Shown here piece by piece: positions 1 through 7,910 of a stretch of DNA of 36,755 nt. The position numbers and the translations under genes are program-made. The stretch is from NCBI GenBank assembly GCA_905213905.1, contig CAJMKD010000023.1:1-36755 (forward strand), written 5' to 3'. Below the pieces are notes generated by a model that worked only from the letters and a program-made list of their open reading frames with translations, ran no database searches and was not told the origin of the DNA. Numbering within the stretch: position 1 is the stretch's first letter; each line of letters begins with the position of its first letter. This stretch comes from an uncultured Sutterella sp. (GTDB lineage Bacteria; Pseudomonadota; Gammaproteobacteria; Burkholderiales; Burkholderiaceae_F).

Positions 1-26
1 TAGCCAAAAGATGATTTTTGATGCCA

Positions 27-872
27 CTATTGACGAACTTCGCGCATCACATTTTCGGGCATGTCCCGGCAGCTGCTGCGGAAGGGGTTGATGTCGATGC
101 CGCCGCGCCGCGTAAAGGCGGCATAAACCTCGAGAAGCGCGGGCGAGAAGACGGTTCGCAGGTCGTGATAGATCTGCTCGACGCACTGCTCGTGAAAGCC
201 GCGGTGGCGGCGGTAGGAGACGAGGTAGTCAAGAAGCGCCACGGGGTCGGGCGCTGCGCCGCGGATGCGGATTGTGAGCGCCGCGTAGTCGGGCTGGCCC
301 GTCACGGGGCAGAGCGAGCGGAAGACGCGCGTTGAATAGAGGCGCTCTTCTTCAGATGGAGCGGCGCCTGCCGCTTCGCAGAGCACGCCGGGATCTGCTT
401 CCGGCGCTTTGAATTCATGCGACTGGGCTTCGGGAAGCTCTTCAAGGAGAATGCCTGGAAGCGCCGTGACGGCGCCCGCCCAGCCGCTCGCGGGCGTGAT
501 GCGCACCCGAACGCCTTCGCCGATGCGCTCTCCGATGTCGGACGTCATCTGCGCTTCGAGCGCTTCAATGGAATCCACGGTCGTCATGGCGAAGCTTCCC
601 GCGTAGAGCTTGAGGGACTTCGATTCCACGATCGAATGCGTCCCGGCGGGGACGAAGAGCTCCGCCACCGCCGTCTGCGGCAGCCCGTTCGGGGCGAGCC
701 AGGTGAGCTCGTAGAGGCGCCAGATGTCGGTGCCGCGGAACTGATGGTCGCCGATCGCGTCGCGCCCGAGCGTGCGCGGGATCGGCTGCAGGAGCGTCGG
801 GTCGTAGCGGTCGCCGTATACGGTCGAGCGGCCGAGAAGCGTGCCTTGGGGTTCAGGCATGAGAACGGGCAT
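27..872 (-). CDS. queF: NADPH-dependent 7-cyano-7-deazaguanine reductase QueF, long form
   Basis: This cytosolic enzyme reduces preQ0 to preQ1 with two NADPH in queuosine tRNA biosynthesis. The 281-residue product matches the long (two-module) QueF of E. coli, which has 282 residues. Visible motifs are ESKS at 83-86, the LCPVTGQPD block with the likely nucleophile Cys188 and Asp195, and RGFHE with His227 and Glu228. The order and spacing fit the known active site almost residue for residue. I chose the ATG at 872 because GGAG sits just upstream of it and the family starts there. The frame stays open upstream to 1010, but those residues are not QueF-like. The stop is TAG at 27-29. The gene reads in the same direction as the hydroxyacid dehydrogenase upstream but is separated from it by a terminator, so it is probably transcribed alone. 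Confidence 0.96.
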   Translation of the reverse strand: MPVLMPEPQGTLLGRSTVYGDRYDPTLLQPIPRTLGRDAIGDHQFRGTDIWRLYELTWLAPNGLPQTAVAELFVPAGTHSIVESKSLKLYAGSFAMTTVDSIEALEAQMTSDIGERIGEGVRVRITPASGWAGAVTALPGILLEELPEAQSHEFKAPEADPGVLCEAAGAAPSEEERLYSTRVFRSLCPVTGQPDYAALTIRIRGAAPDPVALLDYLVSYRRHRGFHEQCVEQIYHDLRTVFSPALLEVYAAFTRRGGIDINPFRSSCRDMPENVMREVRQ

Positions 873-932
873 GGAAATTCTCCGAAAGGGAAGCTGCGCC
901 GGCGGCGCCGGTCGCCATGGGCGAAAACCCGC

Positions 933-987
933 ATTGTAAGGTTTCGCTCGCGCAGCTGAGACCGTTTCAGCGATTGTTTCAGCGATT
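933..987 (-). promoter_or_regulatory. Likely queF promoter with a tandem 12-bp repeat
   Basis: On the minus strand a TACAAT -10-like hexamer lies at 933-938. Just upstream of the -35 region is a perfect tandem 12-bp duplication, GTTTCAGCGATT on the plus strand, at 964-975 and 976-987. I see no good -35 hexamer. The repeat may be an activator or repressor site, or a recent slippage duplication. Confidence 0.4.
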
Positions 988-1011
988 GGAAGTCGGCGCG
1001 GGCCTTCCAAT

Positions 1012-1070
1012 GCGCCATCGGGACGATGGCGCGCGCAGAAAAGCCCGGGCGGCGCTCGGCCGCTCGGGCT
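1012..1070 (-). terminator. Intrinsic terminator after the hydroxyacid dehydrogenase, plus a second hairpin
   Basis: The hairpin at 1042-1070 pairs AGCCCG and GCGGC with GCCGC and CGGGCT around a short loop. On the minus strand it is followed by TTTTCTG. A second perfect 8-bp hairpin (GCGCCATC/GATGGCGC) lies immediately downstream at 1012-1032. The position, 28 bases after the stop at 1098, fits termination of the dehydrogenase transcript. Confidence 0.75.
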
Positions 1071-1097
1071 TCAGAAAGGGTGCTTCTTTGGGCGCGC

Positions 1098-2072
1098 TTA
1101 TTCGAGCGTCGAGCCGGGCACGCGGGTGAGCAGGGGCTTCCCAGCGAGGAGGGCGCGCACGTTCTCGAGCACGAGGTCTGCCATGTCGTCGCGCGTCTCG
1201 AACGTGCCCGAGGCAATGTGGGGCGCGAGAACGACGTTCTTCATGCCGAGGAGCGCTTCCTCAACGTGGGGCTCATGCTCGAAGACGTCGAGCGCAGCGC
1301 CCGCAATGCGGCCTTCCTGAAGGGCTCGGATGAGCGCTTCGGTGTCGACGAGCGCGCCGCGCGCGATGTTGATGAGCATGCCCTGGGGCCCGAGCGCGTC
1401 GAGGACCTCGGCGTTGACGAGGTGCCGGGTTTCGGGGCTCCCCGGAATCACGACGACGAGGAAATCCGCCCACTGGGCGAGCGACTTCATGTCCGCAAAG
1501 CGCTTGTAGGGAACGGGCTTTTCATGGCGGGCGGTGTAGCCCACTTCCATTTCGAAGGCGGCGGCGCGCTGCGCGAGCACGGAGCCGATGCGCCCGAGGC
1601 CGGCAATGCCGATGCGCTTGCCGAAGATGCGGCGGCCGAGGCCGAAGTCTTCATTGGGCCAGCGGCCGGCGCGCACGAAGGCATCGGCTTCAGCCGTGCG
1701 GCGCGTGAGCGTCAGAAGGAGCGCAAAGCCGAAGTCGGCGACGTCGCGGCTGAGGACATCGGGCGTATTGGAGAGCGCAATGCCGCGGCGGGCGAATTCC
1801 GAGAGTTCGTAGCCGTCGAAGCCGACGCCGTAGACGGCCGTCATTTCAAGCTTGGGGAAGCAGTCAAGGAGCGATTTGTGCACCTGCATGTAGTGAGCGC
1901 CGATCAGAATCGACGCTTCACGCGAGCGCTCGTCGCAAAAGCCGGCGCGCGGATCGGTCTCGAAATGAAGCTCGCCGATGGCGCGAAGCCCTTCGAGGAG
2001 CTTCGGACGCATGAGCTTTTCGGGAATGAGGCTGACGATGACGGGCTTGGCGGGCTTGACGGACTGAGTCAT
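1098..2072 (-). CDS. D-isomer-specific 2-hydroxyacid dehydrogenase (GhrB / hydroxypyruvate reductase-like)
   Basis: This cytosolic NAD(P)H enzyme of the D-2-hydroxyacid dehydrogenase family interconverts 2-keto acids and D-2-hydroxy acids. The closest functional types are glyoxylate/hydroxypyruvate reductases. The product has 324 residues. The dinucleotide motif GLGRIG is at 159-164, the substrate Arg is in NIARG (about 238), the catalytic Glu is in DVFEHEP (about 267), and the general acid His is in APHIASG (about 285). All catalytic residues are present. The ATG at 2072 is preceded by AGGA. An upstream in-frame ATG at 2189 would add an Arg-rich tail foreign to the family. The true keto-acid substrate cannot be read from sequence. 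Confidence 0.9.
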   Translation of the reverse strand: MTQSVKPAKPVIVSLIPEKLMRPKLLEGLRAIGELHFETDPRAGFCDERSREASILIGAHYMQVHKSLLDCFPKLEMTAVYGVGFDGYELSEFARRGIALSNTPDVLSRDVADFGFALLLTLTRRTAEADAFVRAGRWPNEDFGLGRRIFGKRIGIAGLGRIGSVLAQRAAAFEMEVGYTARHEKPVPYKRFADMKSLAQWADFLVVVIPGSPETRHLVNAEVLDALGPQGMLINIARGALVDTEALIRALQEGRIAGAALDVFEHEPHVEEALLGMKNVVLAPHIASGTFETRDDMADLVLENVRALLAGKPLLTRVPGSTLE

Positions 2073-2264
2073 GGGCGTGGTCCTCAATGGTGTTTTTCGT
2101 TGATTCAGGCCGCGCCGGCGCCGCCAGAAAGCAGCGCGTGCGCGGTTCGCATGCCGTAGAAGTCTACGCCGGAGCGCCCGAAATGACATGGCCTGCAGCG
2201 ACAGCGCGCCTCGGGCCGCGCCGCTTGCTGGCGTGCACGGATTCGGCTCGCCGCAGGTGCGGCG

Positions 2265-5200
2265 CTATGCGCCGGCGGCATCTGCGCCGAGGCGGAAGAT
2301 GCGTTCGAGCTCGTTGGTCGAGAGGTCTCCGATCCAGGTTTCGCCGGCCGCCACCGTGAGAGCTGCGAGATCGCGCTTGGCGGCAAGCATCTCGTTGATG
2401 CGCTCTTCGAAGGTGCCCGCCGAGACGAAGCGCCAGACAATGACGTCGCGGCGCTGCCCGATGCGGTAGGCGCGGTCGGTGGCCTGCGCCTCCACGGCGG
2501 GATTCCACCAGAGATCGTAGTGCACGACGGCGGAGGCGGCCGTGAGGTTGAGGCCTGTGCCGCCCGCCTTGAGCGAAACGATGAGCGTGCGCACGCTGCG
2601 GTCATTCTGGAAGCTGTCCACCATTTTCTGGCGGTTTGCCACCGTGACGCCGCCGTGCAGAAAGTCGGGCCGCTCCCCGGTCGCACGCTCGATCCAGTGC
2701 TGAAGCCGCTCGCCCATTTCGCGGAACTGCGTGAAGATGAGCACCTTGCGCTCGGCTGCCCGGCAGCGCTCGAGAATGTCAAGGAGCGCTGCGCCCTTGC
2801 CGGAATCGGGGCGGTCGGCAGCGGTCTTTCGGTATTGAGAGGGCGAGTTGCAGATCTGCTTGAGGCTCATGATGAGCTTCAGGACTTCGCCGCGGCGCAT
2901 GCGCTTCGCGGATTCGGCGTCGGGCGTCTGCGGCGCCGCGCCGGCTTCACCCTGCGCGCTGCGCGCCGGCGCGGCGCCTTCGAGCTTGCGGATGCGCTCA
3001 AGGTGGTGCGCGAGCACTTTCCCGTAGAGCGCCGCCTGCTCGGTCGTGAGCGTGACGAACTGGTCGATCGTGTTGCGCTCGGGCAGATCCGAAATGATCG
3101 ACTTGTCGGTCTTGAGGCGCCGCAGCATGAAGGGCGCCGTGAGCCGCCGGCAGGCTTCGGCCGCCTGCGGGTCGCGCTCCGTTTCGATCGGCAGCGCAAA
3201 CGTGCGCCGGAAGTCTTCGGCCGAGCCGAGGAGCTTGGGCTGAACCGTATTGAGAATCGACCAGTATTCCATCAGACGGTTTTCAACGGGCGTGCCCGTC
3301 ATGGCGAGCGTCTGCGGCGCGCCGAGCGCGCGGGCGGCGTGCGCCTGCGCCGACGCAGCGTTCTTGACGGCCTGCGCTTCGTCGAGGATGAGAAGCCGCC
3401 ACTTGACGGCGGCAAGCTTCTCGGCGTCGCGGCGCATGGTGCCGTAGGAGGTGATGACGATGTCGGGGAGCTCGGCCGGATCGGCGGCGAGCGTGCGCTT
3501 TGCGCCGTGATAGAGGCCCACCTTGAGCGAAGGCGCAAACCGGGCCGTCTCGCGCAGCCAGTTCGTCATGAGCGTTGTCGGGACGACGGCGAGCACGCGT
3601 GCGTTCTCGAGCTCGCCGTCGAGCTTAAGCTGCTCGATGGCGGCGATCACCTGGAGCGTTTTGCCGAGCCCCATGTCGTCGGCGATGAGCGCGCCGATGC
3701 CAAGGCGCAGATTCTTCATGAGCCAGGAGAAGCCGCGCGCCTGATAGGGGCGCAGCGTCGCATGCAGATCCGGGGGCGGGGGCACCGCATCGACTTGAGT
3801 GAGCCGGTCGAGGCTCGCGCGCACGCGCTCGGAGACGTCGATTTCGGCGCCGCGGTATTCGCCTGTGAGCGCCGCGCGCATTTTTTCGAGATACGAGGGC
3901 TGCGTGTCTTCTTCGAGCGTTTTCGCCATGGCGGCGATTTCGTTCGGATCGACGTAGACGAAGTCCTCGCCCACGCGCACGATTTCGCCCGCGTGCTTGA
4001 CGAGGTCCGCAATCTCTTCGCGCGTGAGCTCCCGTCCGCCGAGCGCAACTCGCCAGTCAAAGCGCGAAAGCGCGTCTCGGGTCAGAACCGCGCCGCCCGT
4101 CTTGCCGCCGGCCAAGTCGAGATGGGCAACGAGCCGCGGCTTCATGAGGCGCTTGAGCGATTCGGGGAGCATCACCGCGACGCCGATCAGAGCGAGAAGT
4201 GGTGCGGCATCGAAAAGGAAGGTCTTGAGCTCGGACGTCTCGAGCGTGACGGGCTTGCCGCCTTGCGCCCGGATTTCATCGAGCGCCGGATAGGCGGCGC
4301 CGAGCGTTTTCAGAATGGAGAGCGCAGCAAACCGGTCTTTGGCGTAGCGCGCGTCGCTCAAAAGCCGCGACAGCATGACCGGACGGTCCGTGCGAAAGCG
4401 CGCTTCAGGCTGATCGGCCTGCGGCTCGGGCGAGGCGCCTTGCGCTTCGTCGTCCCCTGGGGCCGCGGGATAGGTTTCGCGCGCTTCAATGGCGGCCGGA
4501 TCCACTGCCCGGCCGAGCAGGCCGAAATTGAGCTTCACGCCGTCGGCGCGCACGCGCGCCGTGAGCACGGGCCGCCACGGATAGGCGTCGCCCAGAAGAA
4601 AGGCGCGCAGGCTTCTCGTGAGGGCGCGTTCGGCCGCCGCCGGGAAGCGGCCGTCGGCAAAGCGGACGTCGCCCCCCATGGCCGCATAGATGAAGACGGA
4701 CTCAAAGCGCTCGGCCGCTTTGGCGGCGTAGGCGCCAGAAAGCAGGCCGCCGATGGCTGAGGCGAGCGCCAAAAAAACGGTTCGCCGCACGCGTCCGGGG
4801 CCGGCGCCGGTGACGGTGCCCGCCGCGAAAAGCGCGTCGGCGAACGGGGCGGCGCCGGCCGCGAGCGACTCAAAGAGCGCGGCCACGGGGCGGCTTCGCA
4901 GCGCCGGCGTCCAGAGAAAGCGCGGCATCGGCTGTTCGACATCCTTCGGCACGATGAGCGCCGGCACGATCGCAGCCTTTTCGACAAGGCGCGCGGCCGC
5001 CGTCGTGATTTCCCGCCAGCACTCGACGGCGGGCGGGAGCAGGCGCGCATCGGCGTCCGGGAGCGCGAGAAGCGCGCTGAAGAGCTTTCCTGCGTCCATC
5101 GGAAAGCGCTCAACGCGGTCCTTGCGGGCGCGGGGCGGGCGCGACGTCCTCGTGAGGACTGCCGTGAGGCCCTGCACTTCGTCAAATGCGACTTCAAAGC

Positions 5201-6167
5201 CGAGGCTGGCATTCTCGGGCGCAATGGCCCGGTGCGCTTCGGGCGAAGCCGCGAGCGTTTTTTCAAGGAAGGCCGGCCAGTCCGTGCGCACGGTTCTCGC
5301 CGTGCGGTCTGCTGCGCCTTCTGCCTTGTCGCCTTCTGCGAGCATCTCAGCCGCTGCCTCAAAGGCGCAGAGATCGATTGTCCGGCGGACGGCACGGCCC
5401 GATGCGTCGATCATCTTGAGAATTTCATCGCGGAAATTCTCCTTCATCGCAGGATCGATGCGCGCAGGGAGAAGCTTCGCGAGCGTCGGGCGCAGGTCGT
5501 CGATTTGGCCGTAAGGGATCGAGCGCAGCTTCGCGAGCGAGGCTTCCTCGCTTTCGGGCTCGGGGTCGCCGCGCCCCTGCGTGGCGGCCAGAAGCAGCGC
5601 TTCGAGCGTGAGCGGCTTTGCGCTAACGGTGTCGGCAATGTCGATGCCGCGCGTCTCGAGCGCGCCGCGCAGATCAAGTCCGTGAAGCTTGAAGATGAGG
5701 AAGGGATCGGCGTCGATCAGGTCGGCGAGCGCATAAAAGACCGCGGCGATGTGCTTGCAGACGTGCGCGCTGTCCGGACAGCTGCAGGAGAGCTTCATCG
5801 AGCGCCAGCTTTTCGGAAAGAGCTCAATGCCGAGGCCGGCCGCGATGTCGGCGACGTCGGGCGAAAGCGTTCCGTCGAGGAGCTCTGCGACAAGCACAGG
5901 GTCGCGCGCAATGGCGCTCAAGAGCGCCTCCGCCTTTTTCGGGGGCACGGCCGGCAGCGAAATCCGCACTTCATAGGGGTAATACGCCGAACCGTCCACG
6001 AGGGCCTCGACCGTGCGCGTCTCCGGGTGCCACTCGCAGCTCGCGATGCGGCCCGTGTTGCAGTAGGTCTTGCCGCGCGGGAGGCGGTTGGCGTGGTCTA
6101 CGGATTCAAGTGCTCGCAGCCAGGTGGCGCCCCACCAGGTATTGCCGTAAGTGCGTCTTTTTGCCAT
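2265..6167 (-). CDS. SWIM zinc-finger SNF2-family DEAD/DEAH helicase
   Basis: This is a 1300-residue Swi2/Snf2-type ATPase, the class of bacterial HepA/RapA-like translocases acting on DNA or on protein-DNA complexes. The N-terminal SWIM zinc finger shows Cys128, Cys130, Cys137 and His139. A long middle region of unknown fold follows. The ATPase module contains Walker A DDMGLGKT with Lys836, the DEAQ box at 929-932, a TGTP motif, and a C-terminal helicase lobe with AGGTGLNL and DRAYRIGQ. The gene is intact and the start MAKRRTYGNTWWG is typical of the family. It stands alone, with no nuclease, methyltransferase or other defence gene beside it. That favours a housekeeping transcription or repair role over a phage-defence role. 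Confidence 0.93.
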   Translation of the reverse strand: MAKRRTYGNTWWGATWLRALESVDHANRLPRGKTYCNTGRIASCEWHPETRTVEALVDGSAYYPYEVRISLPAVPPKKAEALLSAIARDPVLVAELLDGTLSPDVADIAAGLGIELFPKSWRSMKLSCSCPDSAHVCKHIAAVFYALADLIDADPFLIFKLHGLDLRGALETRGIDIADTVSAKPLTLEALLLAATQGRGDPEPESEEASLAKLRSIPYGQIDDLRPTLAKLLPARIDPAMKENFRDEILKMIDASGRAVRRTIDLCAFEAAAEMLAEGDKAEGAADRTARTVRTDWPAFLEKTLAASPEAHRAIAPENASLGFEVAFDEVQGLTAVLTRTSRPPRARKDRVERFPMDAGKLFSALLALPDADARLLPPAVECWREITTAAARLVEKAAIVPALIVPKDVEQPMPRFLWTPALRSRPVAALFESLAAGAAPFADALFAAGTVTGAGPGRVRRTVFLALASAIGGLLSGAYAAKAAERFESVFIYAAMGGDVRFADGRFPAAAERALTRSLRAFLLGDAYPWRPVLTARVRADGVKLNFGLLGRAVDPAAIEARETYPAAPGDDEAQGASPEPQADQPEARFRTDRPVMLSRLLSDARYAKDRFAALSILKTLGAAYPALDEIRAQGGKPVTLETSELKTFLFDAAPLLALIGVAVMLPESLKRLMKPRLVAHLDLAGGKTGGAVLTRDALSRFDWRVALGGRELTREEIADLVKHAGEIVRVGEDFVYVDPNEIAAMAKTLEEDTQPSYLEKMRAALTGEYRGAEIDVSERVRASLDRLTQVDAVPPPPDLHATLRPYQARGFSWLMKNLRLGIGALIADDMGLGKTLQVIAAIEQLKLDGELENARVLAVVPTTLMTNWLRETARFAPSLKVGLYHGAKRTLAADPAELPDIVITSYGTMRRDAEKLAAVKWRLLILDEAQAVKNAASAQAHAARALGAPQTLAMTGTPVENRLMEYWSILNTVQPKLLGSAEDFRRTFALPIETERDPQAAEACRRLTAPFMLRRLKTDKSIISDLPERNTIDQFVTLTTEQAALYGKVLAHHLERIRKLEGAAPARSAQGEAGAAPQTPDAESAKRMRRGEVLKLIMSLKQICNSPSQYRKTAADRPDSGKGAALLDILERCRAAERKVLIFTQFREMGERLQHWIERATGERPDFLHGGVTVANRQKMVDSFQNDRSVRTLIVSLKAGGTGLNLTAASAVVHYDLWWNPAVEAQATDRAYRIGQRRDVIVWRFVSAGTFEERINEMLAAKRDLAALTVAAGETWIGDLSTNELERIFRLGADAAGA

Positions 6168-6378
6168 GTTGCGCTGTTTCGATTCTTTGGATGGTTCCGT
6201 CGAGGCGCCGCCGGCGAAAAAAGATGCAATTCAGTTGCGCGGGCGCGCTTTATTTTTCGTGCAGGCCGATTCTGGAACGAAAGATTGAACCATTCATTCT
6301 ATCGAGGCGCGGCAATAGAGAGCCCGTTCCGGCCAATTCCGGCGCGGCTTTGACGGCAAGGCCTGGGGCGCAGGGCAA

Positions 6379-6828
6379 TCAGTGCAGATTGCGGAAAAAG
6401 TCGTTCTTCGGCGGCGGCAGCACCAGGAGCGCAATTGCCGCAGCAATGAAGAGAACAGGGTGGCAGACAGCGCCCGCAAAGGCGAGCGTGAGGGGCAGCC
6501 GCTGATCGACGTAGAGCTCGAGGCGCCAAATTTCCAGACCGCGCTCAAAGAGCGATCCATGGAGGAGGAAGGCGTCAGCGTAGACGCAGGCAACGACGAC
6601 GAGCAGCGAAAGCGCCAGAACAGTCGAGAAGCGCCGGCGCACGGCGTCGTTGTAGGAAAAGATGCGCTTGGCGGCGTAAAGCACGAACATCAGAATGAGG
6701 CCGATGACCGAGGGCGCCGCCGCCCAGAGAAGATCGGCGCCCGAAAGTCTCCCCGAAAGGGTCCAGAGGCTCATGCTCCAGAAGGCAAGCGTCACGAGAA
6801 TAAGTGCGAAGGTGAGCGAGCGTCGCAT
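6379..6828 (-). CDS. Small four-helix membrane protein, function unknown
   Basis: I do not recognise this 149-residue family. Four hydrophobic segments are clear, at about residues 5-25, 33-53, 68-90 and 113-137. A basic loop (AAKRIFSYNDAVRRRF) separates helices 2 and 3, so the protein should lie in the inner membrane with little soluble mass. Codon use resembles its neighbours and the frame is clean, which supports a real gene. The start at 6828 sits about 95 bases downstream of a TATAAT-like hexamer on the minus strand. It is divergent from the response regulator at 7191, so the direct repeats in the shared spacer could control both. Confidence 0.7.
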   Translation of the reverse strand: MRRSLTFALILVTLAFWSMSLWTLSGRLSGADLLWAAAPSVIGLILMFVLYAAKRIFSYNDAVRRRFSTVLALSLLVVVACVYADAFLLHGSLFERGLEIWRLELYVDQRLPLTLAFAGAVCHPVLFIAAAIALLVLPPPKNDFFRNLH

Positions 6829-6921
6829 GTTTCGGGCTCATGAGTGGCGCGCTGCGTTCATTGAGGCGGATTGCTCCTTGGAGAGCCCGCTGCGGCAGCG
6901 CGTAGTAAAAACCGAAATCTT

Positions 6922-6927
6922 ATTATA
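6922..6927 (-). promoter_or_regulatory. TATAAT -10 hexamer upstream of the small membrane protein
   Basis: A perfect TATAAT reads on the minus strand, about 95 bp before the ATG at 6828. No convincing TTGACA-like -35 lies 16-18 bp upstream, so an activator may be needed. The 362-bp spacer 6829-7190 otherwise holds only the direct repeats at 7038-7078. Confidence 0.45.
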
Positions 6928-7037
6928 GAGAAGGCCGTCGGGCAGGGCGGACTTCTCTTTGGCGCTCCCTTGACTGGATTTTGCGGGGGCGCTGCAGGCT
7001 GAGCGCCAAGCCGCATTTTGAATGGCGGATTTCAGCT

Positions 7038-7078
7038 GCGTCAAATGCTGGTGAATAAAGCGTCAAAACTGCGTCAAA
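7038..7078 (+). promoter_or_regulatory. Direct repeats of GCGTCAAA on an 11-bp period, likely response-regulator box
   Basis: Perfect copies of GCGTCAAA start at 7038, 7060 and 7071. The spacings are 22 and 11 bp, which is one helical turn or a multiple of it. The empty slot at 7049 holds a degenerate copy (TGGTGAAT, 4 of 8 matching). OmpR/PhoB-family regulators bind such same-face tandem repeats; the PhoB box also has an 11-bp period. The site lies 113 bp upstream of the response regulator start and between two divergent genes. Confidence 0.6.
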
Positions 7079-7190
7079 GATGCTGATGCGGCCCAAGGCC
7101 GGGCCGCAAAGCCGGCGGCGTTTCACGGCGGCCTGGCTCAGCTTCCTTAGACTTATGGCTTTCATTCCAATTAAGCACCGGTTGAGCAAC

Positions 7191-7877
7191 ATGTCCGTGA
7201 CGATTCTGGTTGTCGACGACAATCCCGACATTCTTTCCAACGTCCGCGATTTCCTCGAAATCAAAGGCTGGCGAGTCGAAACCGCCACGACGGCAGCCGA
7301 TGCTTGGGAGCGGCTCTCCCGCGAAGGCATAGATCTTCTGATTCTTGACATCGGCCTTCCCGGTATGGACGGCATGACGCTATGCCGGCGCATCCGCATC
7401 AATGACAAGCGTCTGCCCATACTGATGCTCACGGCTCGAGACGCCGTCGACGACCGCGTCGAAGGCCTTGCGAGCGGCGCGGACGACTACCTCGTGAAGC
7501 CTTTTGCGCTGCGGGAGCTCGGCGCACGCGTCGAGGCGCTGCTGCGGCGCGCATTCGGCGAAAGTCCGGAGCGGCTGCGCGTGGGCGACCTGGAACTCAA
7601 TCTCAAGACGTTGTCCGTCGTGCGCGCGGGTCGGGAAATCCGGCTCAATCCGATTTGCCTCAAAATCCTGCGCACGCTCATGACCCGCAGTCCGGGCGTC
7701 GTGAGCCGCGAAGCGCTCGAGCACGAGATCTGGCACGGCAATCCTCCGCAGTCCGACAGCCTGCGCTCGAATCTCTACCTGCTGCGCCAGGCAGTCGACA
7801 AGCCTTTCCCGACGGCGCTCATCCGCACGCATCCGACGCTCGGCTGGTCGATTGATGCGCCAAAGGCCGAAGATTAA
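7191..7877 (+). CDS. OmpR-family response regulator
   Basis: This is a DNA-binding response regulator of 228 residues. The receiver domain (about 3-118) has the acidic pair Asp9/Asp10, phospho-acceptor Asp53 (ILDIGLPG), Thr81 and Lys103 (YLVKPF). A winged-helix effector domain follows at about 128-222. The start MSVTILVVDD at 7191 puts the first beta strand in the usual place. An in-frame ATG at 7155 is possible, and neither has a strong ribosome site. The kinase gene follows 33 bp downstream in the same direction and must be its partner. The repeats at 7038-7078 suggest autoregulation. The regulon and signal are unknown. Confidence 0.93.
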   Translation: MSVTILVVDDNPDILSNVRDFLEIKGWRVETATTAADAWERLSREGIDLLILDIGLPGMDGMTLCRRIRINDKRLPILMLTARDAVDDRVEGLASGADDYLVKPFALRELGARVEALLRRAFGESPERLRVGDLELNLKTLSVVRAGREIRLNPICLKILRTLMTRSPGVVSREALEHEIWHGNPPQSDSLRSNLYLLRQAVDKPFPTALIRTHPTLGWSIDAPKAED

Positions 7878-7910
7878 AAGGAACGCGCATCGTCAGCATG
7901 CCGGACAGTC

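Noticed and set aside
873..1010. A preQ1 riboswitch upstream of queF
   Set aside because: The leader is short and I see no H-type pseudoknot signature; only a tandem repeat and a -10 hexamer are supported.
2520..4760. A 746-codon open frame on the plus strand antisense to the SNF2 helicase
   Set aside because: It is composed of Arg/Glu/His-rich sequence typical of the complement of GC-rich coding DNA, and the minus strand encodes a fully conserved helicase with all motifs.
2265..6167. The SNF2 helicase as part of a phage-defence system
   Set aside because: Neighbours are queF, a hydroxyacid dehydrogenase and a small membrane protein; no nuclease, methyltransferase or other partner is present.
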